From positions 1-12,580 of the forward strand of contig JAUVWK010000047.1 of the NCBI GenBank assembly GCA_030604165.1: a stretch of DNA of 12,580 nt, written 5' to 3'. The stretch comes from Alphaproteobacteria bacterium. Its GTDB lineage: Bacteria > Pseudomonadota > Alphaproteobacteria > UBA828. Each line of letters starts with the position of its first letter. The first letter of the stretch is position 1. The notes beneath the pieces were generated by a model, which ran no database searches, was not told the DNA's origin, and saw nothing but the letters and a program-made list of their open reading frames with translations. This document shows positions 6,643 to 12,580 of the stretch, piece after piece. Made by a program: the position numbers and the translations under genes.

Positions 6643-8254
6643 AGAATCCGGGCATCTCCTGCGGCACAAAAATCTGCTGCTTCTGAGCGACCCCGCGCAG
6701 TTCGAATTCGCCGATGGACTCCAACGGGGACGGGCAGCACTCGGCGAAGGTGGAAGATATGAGCACTTGGCGCTTTTGCTCTTTTGTTAAGGCCTCGATA
6801 CGTGCCGCTTCGTTGGCGGCACGGCCAATCACCGTGAACTGCAAGCGCTCCGGCACACCAATATTGCCATAAGCGAGATGGCCGACATGCAGGCCGATGC
6901 CGTAGTCGAGCGGCGGCAATTGTTGTGTCGCCCGTTCTTCGTTGAACGCCTTCATGCGCTCTCCCGCTTCGGCCGCCGCGGCAAGGGCTTCGTCGCAGGC
7001 GCGCTGTTGGTTCGAATCCCGTTCGGAGAGAGGGAAAACGGCGAGCACCGCGTCGCCGATGAAACTGAGTACTTCGCCGCCATAATCGACCACTGGCCTG
7101 ACCATGCATTCGAAGAACCGATTGAGAATGGCGAGGTAATCGTCCACCGGCATCGATTCGGCGAGCGCCGTGGATTGGCGCAGGTCGCAGAACCAGATGA
7201 CGGCATGAAGGTCCTCGGAGTCGCCCCTTTTGATAGACCCCTTGAGTACCTTGGCCCCGGTATTACTGCCGAGATAAGTCTGCAATAGGCTGCGCGCCAT
7301 GCCGCGCGCGGCGTGGACCTCGTAGAATCGACTGAGCACGGGCAGGATCTCGTGCACGCGGCCCAAATCCGCCAAACTGAAGCCACCGGGCCGGTCGGAC
7401 GCGAGTGTTAGGACGTTGATCTGACCGTCCGAAAACGTCATTGGCATCGCCGTGTAATCGGTGACGCCCTCCTCCCGCAGTTGCTTCAAAATGCCAAAGT
7501 CAAGAACCGGGTTGTCGCCTTCAAGTCGGCGGCGGATGCCTCCGGCCCCGTTGAAAATCTGGACCAGGGGACTGTCGAGGAACAAAGGGCTACTGAGCGT
7601 ATCGTGCGTCAGCACAAAAGAGTTTATCCCCGGCTTGTCCGAGCGCCAGACATAGGCGCTACCGATCAGCAAAGGGTGAAGGGTGCGGAGGAACACGGAC
7701 AACCGGGCCAAAGGAACGCCATTGTCAACCAGCACCTTGCCCAGCCGTTCGGTCAAATCCGAGGGATTCTGGCTGTCCCATCCTTCACGCAGGAGCCAAT
7801 CGATGTAGGCGCTGCCGTGGCTGGCCATGTCCGTGGGCTGCGCATCGAAGTTGCCATCCTCGTCATAGGTAACGCCGAGTTTGTCGAGCCAAAAGGCGAG
7901 ACGGCCTTTTATCGCCGCCGCGTCCTCAAGCGGATTCTCGTAGCTCCAAACACTGTTCTCCACTTGTTGGTCGCCAACATTGAGGGTCCAATAGGAAGCG
8001 TTCCCCTTGAAGGGACAGTGCGTACGGTGTCGTGTGCGCCGCAGCAGATCCATGCGGACGTCTTCTCTCGGAAAATAGTAAACGGGCTGCAGCCGCGATT
8101 CCCGATAGAGAACGGCGCGTCTGCTTTCGGCGACGATTGCGCCGCTGTAAGTGACGCGGACCAACCGATCGACTTGCTCAGCCGAAATCTCATACTCGGG
8201 AAGATCCTTCCCTGGAGGTTTCGCGCTTCCTGTGTCTTCCATGGACGATGTCAT
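6641..8254 (-). CDS. DUF427 - class III adenylate/guanylate cyclase fusion protein
   Basis: 537 residues, no membrane segment or signal, so cytosolic. Residues about 33-130 are a DUF427 (PF04248) domain: VTYSGAIVAES, VYYFPREDVRMDLL (58-71), HCPFKGNASYW (79-89) and SVWSYENP (101-108). Residues about 148-335 resemble the helper region found before many alphaproteobacterial cyclase domains (WLLREGWD, RLSVFLRTLHPLLIG, YVWR). The catalytic domain is about 345-535: metal Asp357 (WFCDLRQST) and Asp401 (SFIGDAVLAVF), Thr474 in FTVIG, and transition-state Asn481 and Arg485 (NEAARIEA). The usual substrate-specifying Lys (GGxVLKFIGD) is Ser397. Metal and transition-state residues are therefore intact while base specificity is uncertain. 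Start: GGAGG at 8266-8262 lies seven bases before the ATG. Composition is about 55-57% GC in sampled lines, lower than neighbours. Product could be cAMP, cGMP or another cyclic nucleotide. Confidence 0.92.
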   Translation of the reverse strand: MTSSMEDTGSAKPPGKDLPEYEISAEQVDRLVRVTYSGAIVAESRRAVLYRESRLQPVYYFPREDVRMDLLRRTRHRTHCPFKGNASYWTLNVGDQQVENSVWSYENPLEDAAAIKGRLAFWLDKLGVTYDEDGNFDAQPTDMASHGSAYIDWLLREGWDSQNPSDLTERLGKVLVDNGVPLARLSVFLRTLHPLLIGSAYVWRSDKPGINSFVLTHDTLSSPLFLDSPLVQIFNGAGGIRRRLEGDNPVLDFGILKQLREEGVTDYTAMPMTFSDGQINVLTLASDRPGGFSLADLGRVHEILPVLSRFYEVHAARGMARSLLQTYLGSNTGAKVLKGSIKRGDSEDLHAVIWFCDLRQSTALAESMPVDDYLAILNRFFECMVRPVVDYGGEVLSFIGDAVLAVFPLSERDSNQQRACDEALAAAAEAGERMKAFNEERATQQLPPLDYGIGLHVGHLAYGNIGVPERLQFTVIGRAANEAARIEALTKEQKRQVLISSTFAECCPSPLESIGEFELRGVAQKQQIFVPQEMPGF

Positions 8255-8565
8255 GCACGTGCCTCCAGTCTAAGGCCAAGATTCTCTTGGCGAATCAGGG
8301 CGCGGCCGGATGCTTCCCAGCATGCCGGGTCGTCGTTTCCCTCCCATGGACAGGTTGGGACGGGGTCATCTTGTTTGCGAGGCCTTGACGGCCACTGCAC
8401 TTCCCTTCGAGTGCTAGTTTCGCGCTCTTGCTGCTGAATCGCAACCTTGACCGAGTCTTGGCCCGCGCCTGGGCCCGCGCCTAGGCCCGCACCCGGCGCA
8501 CGATGCGGCTTGCGCCGCCCGCGACCGCGTCCCAAGATCGGGGGCGAACCGACGGGAGACGGACC
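8255..8565. other. Divergent intergenic region between cyclase and aminotransferase
   Basis: About 311 bases. It contains the cyclase ribosome site (8262-8266), a 12-bp tandem repeat (8458-8493) and the aminotransferase ribosome site GGGAG (8554-8558). TTGAC-type hexamers occur on the plus strand at 8385 and 8446, but neither has a -10 at acceptable spacing. A minus-strand open frame runs from a GTG at 8400 and ends overlapping the cyclase ATG; it is treated as unproven. No RNA gene is seen. Confidence 0.5.
8458..8493. repeat. Three-copy 12-bp tandem repeat
   Basis: Three adjacent units read TTGGCCCGCGCC, TGGGCCCGCGCC and TAGGCCCGCACC, so the consensus TNGGCCCGCGCC is broken only at position 2 and once near the end. 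It sits in the divergent cyclase/aminotransferase region, about 72 bases before the aminotransferase ATG. It may be replication slippage in GC-rich DNA or a set of protein-binding sites. Confidence 0.7.
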
Positions 8566-9915
8566 ATGGCGCAGCCCAATATCGACCAACTGACCCAAGA
8601 CGCCCTCGAGCATTATCTCTTCCCCTTGGCCAAGAAGGAGGAGATGCGCGCCGACGGGCCGATGATCTTCGTCAGCGCCGAGGGGGTCGAGATCACGGAC
8701 GCCGCCGGCAAGAGCTACCTCGACATGATGAGCACGCACACCCGCGCCAGCTCGTTGGGCTATGGCGACGAACGCATCGCCAAGGCCATCTACGACCAGC
8801 TCCTGGTCCTGCATTATGCCGGGACCGTCGCCAACCTCGCCGACGTGACGGTGCGCCTCGCCGCCAAGATCGCCGAACTGGCGCCGGGCGAGCTCAGCGT
8901 CACCAGCTTCGGCAGCAGCGGCTCGGAGGCCAACGAGATGGCCTTCAAGGCGGCCAAGCAATATCACCACTTCAAGGGCGATAAGCCGCGCGCCTTCAAG
9001 ATCATCTCGCGCTGGAACGCCTATCACGGCGCCACCATGGGGGCTCTCGCCGCCACCGATTATCTCGGCACGCGCCACATCACCGAGCCCGGCGTGCCCG
9101 GCTATTCGCACATCCCGGCGCCGACCTGCTACCGCTGCCCGTTTGACCGCGACTATCCGGACTGCGGCGTCGCCTGCGCCAAGCATCTCGAGGCCCACAT
9201 CCAGCACGAAGGACCCGAATATATCGCCGCCTTCATCGCCGAGCCGGTGATGCAGGCCGACGGCGTGCAGGTGCCGCCCAGCGAATATTTCTCGATCGTG
9301 CGCGAGATCTGCGACCGCTACGACGTGCTCTTCATCGCCGACGAGGTGATCACCGGCTTCGGCCGCACCGGCGCCTGGTTCGCCATGGAGCATTGGGGCA
9401 TCGAGGCCGACATCATGACCACGGGCAAGGCCATGACCAGCGGCTACTTCCCGTTGGCGGCGACCACCGTCAGCAAGGAGATCGCCGATGCCCTGCCGGT
9501 GTTCGTCCATATCCAGACCTACCAGGGTCATCCCGGCGGCGCGGCGGCGGCGCTCGAGACCATCGCGATCGTCGAGCGCGAGGACCTGATCGCCCGCGCG
9601 CGCGACCATGGCGCCTATTTCCTCGACGCCCTGAAGACGCTGGAGACGCTGCCCATCGTCGGTCAGGTGCGCGGCCTCGGCATGTGGACCTGTATCGACT
9701 TCACGGCCGATAAGGAGAGCCGCGCGCCGTTCGCCGACGACACGGTCAAGACGATCGTGCGGCGCATGCAGGAATTGGGCGTGCTCGGCGGCGAGGAAGG
9801 CGCGGCGATCGAGTTCGCGCCGTCCTATACGGTGAGCCGCGCGCAGCTCGATAAGTGCGTCGAGATCGCCGGGCAGGCGATTCGCGAGGTCACCAAGGAA
9901 CGCGGTCTGGCGTAA
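8566..9915 (+). CDS. Class III PLP-dependent aminotransferase
   Basis: 449-residue cytosolic enzyme of the omega-aminotransferase group (acetylornithine / beta-alanine / taurine aminotransferase relatives), moving an amino group to a 2-oxo acid such as pyruvate or 2-oxoglutarate. Seen: SFGSSGSEANEMAFKAAKQ (114-132, PLP phosphate region), RWNAYHGATMGA (149-160), IADEVITGFGRTG (257-269, Asp259 pairs with the PLP nitrogen), and the Schiff-base Lys288 in TTGKAMTSGYFPLAA. A Cys cluster CYRCPFDRDYPDCGVAC (188-204) is present, as in several class III members. Start: ATG at 8566 with GGGAG seven bases upstream; the in-frame ATG at 8503 has no such site. The next gene follows after 12 bases. The amine substrate cannot be read from sequence; nearby TauD-type and CaiB genes hint at taurine- or carnitine-like compounds only loosely, because they lie on the other strand. 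Confidence 0.93.
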   Translation: MAQPNIDQLTQDALEHYLFPLAKKEEMRADGPMIFVSAEGVEITDAAGKSYLDMMSTHTRASSLGYGDERIAKAIYDQLLVLHYAGTVANLADVTVRLAAKIAELAPGELSVTSFGSSGSEANEMAFKAAKQYHHFKGDKPRAFKIISRWNAYHGATMGALAATDYLGTRHITEPGVPGYSHIPAPTCYRCPFDRDYPDCGVACAKHLEAHIQHEGPEYIAAFIAEPVMQADGVQVPPSEYFSIVREICDRYDVLFIADEVITGFGRTGAWFAMEHWGIEADIMTTGKAMTSGYFPLAATTVSKEIADALPVFVHIQTYQGHPGGAAAALETIAIVEREDLIARARDHGAYFLDALKTLETLPIVGQVRGLGMWTCIDFTADKESRAPFADDTVKTIVRRMQELGVLGGEEGAAIEFAPSYTVSRAQLDKCVEIAGQAIREVTKERGLA

Positions 9916-9927
9916 GGGAGCGTGGCG

Positions 9928-10479
9928 ATGAGCGTGAAACGCAGCGGCGTTTGGGCCGGCGTCATGGCATTGTTCCTCGGCCTGGCGCTCGGCGCCGCGC
10001 CGCTTCTGGCGGGCGAAGCCCCCTTCGGCGACCAGGTGAGCCGCGCCGTCACCAACTACAACCGCGCCACGCCGATGATCGCCACCTGTGGCTTGTTGCG
10101 GCCGGGCGCGGTGGCGGAAATCGCGGCGCACGGCTTCGCCGCCGTGCTCGACCTGCGCACGCCAGCGGAAGGCACGGCGGCGGAACGGGCCGAGGTCGAG
10201 GCGGCGGGGTTGCGCTATTTCAATATCCCCATCGCCAGGGGCCTGCCGAGCGAGGCCCAGGTGCGGGCCTTCGCCGCCATCGTCGAGAACACGGCGAACC
10301 GCCCCATTCTCGTGCATTGCGTCTCGGGCAATCGGGTCGGCACCATGTGGACCCTCTATCGCGTCGCCCAGGGCATGCCTTTCGCTTTCGCGGTGGAGCA
10401 GGGCCGCACGGCGGGCATGGGGCCCGCGCGCGAGAATGCGGTGCGCGGCCGCCTCGGCGAGCCGCCGCTCGGGCAGTAA
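9928..10479 (+). CDS. Secreted DUF442/tyrosine-phosphatase-like protein with a Cx4R loop
   Basis: 183 residues. A hydrophobic signal covers about 8-28 (GVWAGVMALFLGLALGAA), likely cleaved after LLAG or nearby, so the protein should be periplasmic. The mature part resembles the beta-lactamase-hydrolase-like phosphatase family (PF04273, DUF442): VLDLRTPAEG (73-82, with Asp75 and Arg77), YFNIPIARGLPSEAQV, and the catalytic loop ILVHCVSGNRVG (127-138). The loop has Cys131 and Arg136 four residues apart in between (Cx4R), shorter than the Cx5R of true tyrosine phosphatases and the spacing used by DUF442 and rhodanese-type enzymes. A phosphatase or sulfur-transfer role is therefore open. ATG at 9928 is preceded by AGGGAG with seven bases between; GTG at 9922 is too close to that site. 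It lies 12 bases after the aminotransferase stop, so the two are probably one operon. Confidence 0.85.
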   Translation: MSVKRSGVWAGVMALFLGLALGAAPLLAGEAPFGDQVSRAVTNYNRATPMIATCGLLRPGAVAEIAAHGFAAVLDLRTPAEGTAAERAEVEAAGLRYFNIPIARGLPSEAQVRAFAAIVENTANRPILVHCVSGNRVGTMWTLYRVAQGMPFAFAVEQGRTAGMGPARENAVRGRLGEPPLGQ

Positions 10480-10498
10480 CGCGGCTTTCGTTCAAACG

Positions 10499-10577
10499 GC
10501 ACCGGCCCGCTCCCTCTCCCGGCCACCCATGGCAGTGTACGCTTTGTGGCTGGCCGGGAGAGGGAGCGGGCCGGTGC
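10499..10577. repeat. Perfect 27-bp inverted repeat between convergent genes
   Basis: Arms at 10499-10525 and 10551-10577 are exact reverse complements, with a 25-base spacer that contains the palindrome CCATGG. Both arms are rich in C or G runs (CTCCCTCTCCCGG and its complement). The position, 19 bases after one stop and 49 bases before the facing one, fits a bidirectional terminator. No T-run follows on either strand, so termination is inferred. A dispersed REP-like palindromic element is an equally good reading. Confidence 0.85.
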
Positions 10578-10579
10578 GA

Positions 10580-10595
10580 TTCCACGCGAGTGGAA
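10580..10595. terminator. Small hairpin with GCGA tetraloop beside the large inverted repeat
   Basis: TTCCAC and GTGGAA form a 6-bp stem closing the loop GCGA, which fits the stable GNRA tetraloop pattern when read on the plus strand. It starts three bases after the 27-bp repeat ends and is followed by AA. On the minus strand it would be the first structure met after the dioxygenase stop. It is probably part of the same terminator or repeat unit. Confidence 0.4.
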
Positions 10596-10626
10596 AATGT
10601 CCGAGCGCCGCGCTGGCGGCGCCGCG

Positions 10627-11466
10627 TCACGCGGCGTAGCGGCCGCCGACGAAGCTGCGCCACAGCGTGCGGCGCGCGGCCGCCGTGTAGCCGCCGGTCG
10701 CGGTGTGGATCGAGGCGCGGTTGTCGCAGGCGACGATCTGGCCGGGCCGCCAGATGTGCCGGTAGTGAAAGGCGGGCTGGGTCGCGTGGGCGAATAGCTC
10801 GGCCAGCACCGCGGCGCTTTCGTCCTCGTCCAGTTCCACGATGCGCCGGGTGAAACCGGGATTGACGAACAAGACCGTCCGACCGGTCTCGGGGTGGCGG
10901 CGCACCACCGGGTGGATCACTTCGGGCGTCTTGGCCCGCTGCGCCTCGTCGAGCACCACCTTGGCGTCGTCGCCGCGGCCGCCGAAGATGTGGTGGGTCG
11001 CATTGAGGCCCGCGATACGCGCTTTGGTGGCCTCTGGCAGGGTCTCGTAGGCGCGATACATGTCGGCGAACAGCGTATCGCCCCCTTCCGCCGGCACCTC
11101 CAGCGCATAGAGAAAGGTCGCCTCCGCCGGCTCCGGCAGGTAGGAGAGATCGGCATGCCAATAGCTGCCGGCGGGCTTCGCCGTGGTGCGCCCGGCACCG
11201 CCGTCGGCGACATTGGAAATGATGCAGATCTCGCCGGTCTCGGGGTGGTGATATTGATCGAGGATATGCCGCGTGATCGGCCCGAAGCGGGCGCAAAAGG
11301 CAGCGAGCTGGCGCGCCGTGAGGCTCTGCGCCGGGATCACCAGCACGATATGGTCGAGCAGCTCGCGACACACCGCCGCGCAGGCCTCGTCGTCGAGCGG
11401 CGCGGCCACGTCGATGCCCGACACCTCGGCGCCAAACCCGCCCTTGAAGGGGTTGATGGCGAGCAT
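10627..11466 (-). CDS. TauD/TfdA-family Fe(II)/2-oxoglutarate-dependent dioxygenase
   Basis: 279-residue cytosolic enzyme, the usual TauD/TfdA length. It should hydroxylate a small substrate while decarboxylating 2-oxoglutarate to succinate. Seen: start FGAEVSGIDVAAPL (11-24), the metal ligands His104 and Asp106 in SYWHADLSYL, EGGDTLFADMYRAYETLP (127-144, Thr131 typical of cosubstrate binding), and the distal ligand His254 in DNRASIHTATGGY, then Arg265/Arg266 in AARRTLWR where the family's 2-oxoglutarate-binding Arg lies. The iron triad is complete. The substrate may be taurine, an aryloxyalkanoate or another acid; nothing here identifies it, so tauD is not assigned. The ATG lies ten bases after the CaiB-type stop, with GAGG overlapping that stop as ribosome site, which indicates one operon with translational linkage. 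Confidence 0.93.
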   Translation of the reverse strand: MLAINPFKGGFGAEVSGIDVAAPLDDEACAAVCRELLDHIVLVIPAQSLTARQLAAFCARFGPITRHILDQYHHPETGEICIISNVADGGAGRTTAKPAGSYWHADLSYLPEPAEATFLYALEVPAEGGDTLFADMYRAYETLPEATKARIAGLNATHHIFGGRGDDAKVVLDEAQRAKTPEVIHPVVRRHPETGRTVLFVNPGFTRRIVELDEDESAAVLAELFAHATQPAFHYRHIWRPGQIVACDNRASIHTATGGYTAAARRTLWRSFVGGRYAA

Positions 11467-11476
11467 CGCCCGCGCC

Positions 11477-12580
11477 TCAGCCCCAGCCCGCGATCACGTC
11501 GGCGGCGTTGGTGTGTTCGAGGGCGGCACGCGGCGGCGGCGGCGCGCCGTCGATCCAGGCGGGGAAAGCGACCTCGACGAAAGGGTCCGGACCGTCGTGG
11601 CGGCGCACCAGGCCGCGCGCCGCGATCTGCGGGTGCTCGATCATCTCGGCCATCTCGTGCACCGGCTCGAAGCAGCAGTCGACGTCGGCCAAGGCGGCCT
11701 GCCACTCGGCCAGGGTCTGGCGCGCGATCTCGCCCTGCACCGCCTCGATCAGGGCCGTCTGCGGCGCGGTTTCCCATTGCCGCTCGATCCATTCGGGGTG
11801 GCCCAACGCCTCGCAAAAATTCCGCCAGAACTTCTCCTCCACCGCGCCCAGGGTGACGAAGCGAGCGTCCTTGGTGCGGTAGATCTGATAGAACGCCGTG
11901 CCGCCGTTGAGGAAAACGCCGGCGCGCGGCACCTCGAAACCGGGCCGCACCATGCCGGTCAGCGTCCAGGCCTGCCAGGGCACCACCGCCTCGGCGATGC
12001 TGGTGTCGATGAAGCAGCCCTTGCCCGAGCCGCCCTTGCGGTCGCGGCCGATGAGCGCGCCCATGATGCTGAGCGCGGCCTGCATGCCCGACGCGTAGTC
12101 GGCGACCTGCGGATAGGCGGTCACCGGCCGCTCCGCCGTGCCCGAGGTGATCAGGCCGCCCATCAGCGCCATGTAGTTGATGTCGTGGCCGCCCTTCAGC
12201 CGATAGGGCCCGGTCTGCCCCCAGCCCGAGAGCGAGCAGTGGATCAGGCGCGGGTTGAGCGCCAACAGCCGCTCGTGGGCGAAGCCGAGCCGCTCCAGCA
12301 CGCCGGGGCGATAGGATTGCAACAGGGCGTCGGCGCGGCCGACGAGCGCCGCGAAAGCGGCCTTGCCGTCCGCCGCCTTGAGGTCGAGCTCGACCACCCG
12401 CTTGTCGCGGTTGACCACCTTGTACCAGGCCGAGATGCCGTCCGCGTCGCGCGGACCGATGCGCCGCATGGGCTCGCCACCCGGCGGCTCCACCCGCACC
12501 ACGTCGGCGCCGAGGTCGGCCAGGATCAGGCTGGCATAGGGCCCCGGCACATATTGGCTGAGGTCGAGAACGCGCAAGCC
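11477..12580 (-). CDS. CaiB/BaiF-family CoA-transferase or racemase (5' end cut by window)
   Basis: At least 368 codons are visible; the reading frame stays open through the window edge (Gly-Leu before RVLDLS), so the true start, probably a few residues further out, is missing. Family III CoA-transferase pattern: GLRVLDLSQYVPGPYASLILADLGADVVRVEPP-type N-terminus, NRDKRVVELDLK (about 56-67 from the first visible Leu), SYRPGVLERLGF, LIHCSLSGWGQTGPY (111-125), then GGHDINYMALMGGL (129-142), where the Asp of GHDINY is the family's catalytic Asp. The GHDINY form is common in alpha-methylacyl-CoA racemase-like members, so either CoA transfer between acids or 2-methylacyl-CoA epimerisation is possible. 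Cytosolic. Followed after ten bases by the dioxygenase, with which it likely works on the same acid or its CoA ester; this pairing is inference. Confidence 0.9.
   Translation of the reverse strand, partial: GLRVLDLSQYVPGPYASLILADLGADVVRVEPPGGEPMRRIGPRDADGISAWYKVVNRDKRVVELDLKAADGKAAFAALVGRADALLQSYRPGVLERLGFAHERLLALNPRLIHCSLSGWGQTGPYRLKGGHDINYMALMGGLITSGTAERPVTAYPQVADYASGMQAALSIMGALIGRDRKGGSGKGCFIDTSIAEAVVPWQAWTLTGMVRPGFEVPRAGVFLNGGTAFYQIYRTKDARFVTLGAVEEKFWRNFCEALGHPEWIERQWETAPQTALIEAVQGEIARQTLAEWQAALADVDCCFEPVHEMAEMIEHPQIAARGLVRRHDGPDPFVEVAFPAWIDGAPPPPRAALEHTNAADVIAGWG

Noticed and set aside
7481..8437. 318-residue plus-strand frame opposite the cyclase
   Set aside because: It covers the DUF427 and helper regions of the well-supported cyclase in antisense, has no ribosome site of note and shows no recognisable motif.
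8385..8451. TTGACG (8385) and TTGACC (8446) as -35 elements for the aminotransferase
   Set aside because: No acceptable -10 hexamer occurs 16-18 bases downstream of either.
2728..9915. Taurine catabolism set (taurine aminotransferase, sulfoacetaldehyde acetyltransferase, TauD)
   Set aside because: The TPP enzyme's N-terminal half does not resemble sulfoacetaldehyde acetyltransferase. The three genes lie in different transcription units and strands, and substrate assignments for the aminotransferase and dioxygenase cannot be made from sequence.
8251..10317. 688-residue minus-strand open frame opposite the aminotransferase
   Set aside because: It is the antisense shadow of a clear class III aminotransferase with all catalytic motifs. 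Its sequence is rich in Arg, Gly, His and Asp as expected from reversed G/C-ending codons, and it matches no family.

Overview
The window comes from a GC-rich proteobacterium, most likely an alphaproteobacterium of Rhodospirillales type. The evidence is the high GC with G/C-ending codons, an EipB-family (DUF1849) envelope protein, a family centred on Alphaproteobacteria, and a class III cyclase with the N-terminal helper region common in that class. This placement is an inference; no rRNA or marker gene is present. I found no tRNA, rRNA, CRISPR, insertion sequence or phage gene.

Layout. (1) 67-879, minus: a secreted EipB-like periplasmic protein, divergent from a soluble GGDEF diguanylate cyclase (1229-1984, plus). 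(2) 2243-5653, plus: a RidA-family protein whose stop overlaps a possible start of an acetolactate-synthase-like thiamine-diphosphate enzyme, then a FemAB-like N-acyltransferase that may have its own promoter. (3) 5710-8254, minus: a SAM-dependent methyltransferase downstream of a large class III nucleotide cyclase with an N-terminal DUF427 domain. The cyclase gene is visibly less GC-rich than its neighbours. (4) 8566-10479, plus: a class III PLP aminotransferase followed after 12 bases by a secreted Cx4R cysteine-phosphatase/sulfurtransferase-like protein. (5) 10627-12580, minus: a CaiB/BaiF CoA-transferase (cut by the window edge) followed by a TauD/TfdA dioxygenase. A perfect 27-bp inverted repeat lies between convergent blocks 4 and 5.

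How the genes may work together. Most of the window looks like ordinary catabolic and envelope housekeeping: amino-group transfer, 2-oxoglutarate-dependent hydroxylation, CoA transfer or racemisation, and TPP chemistry paired with a RidA protein. Two enzymes make nucleotide second messengers (GGDEF and class III cyclase). The most unusual item is the DUF427-cyclase fusion, in which Ser sits where the substrate-specifying Lys is normally found. This suggests a cytosolic signalling enzyme with an uncharacterised input domain and uncertain nucleotide specificity. No complete, clearly undescribed multi-gene system is visible.
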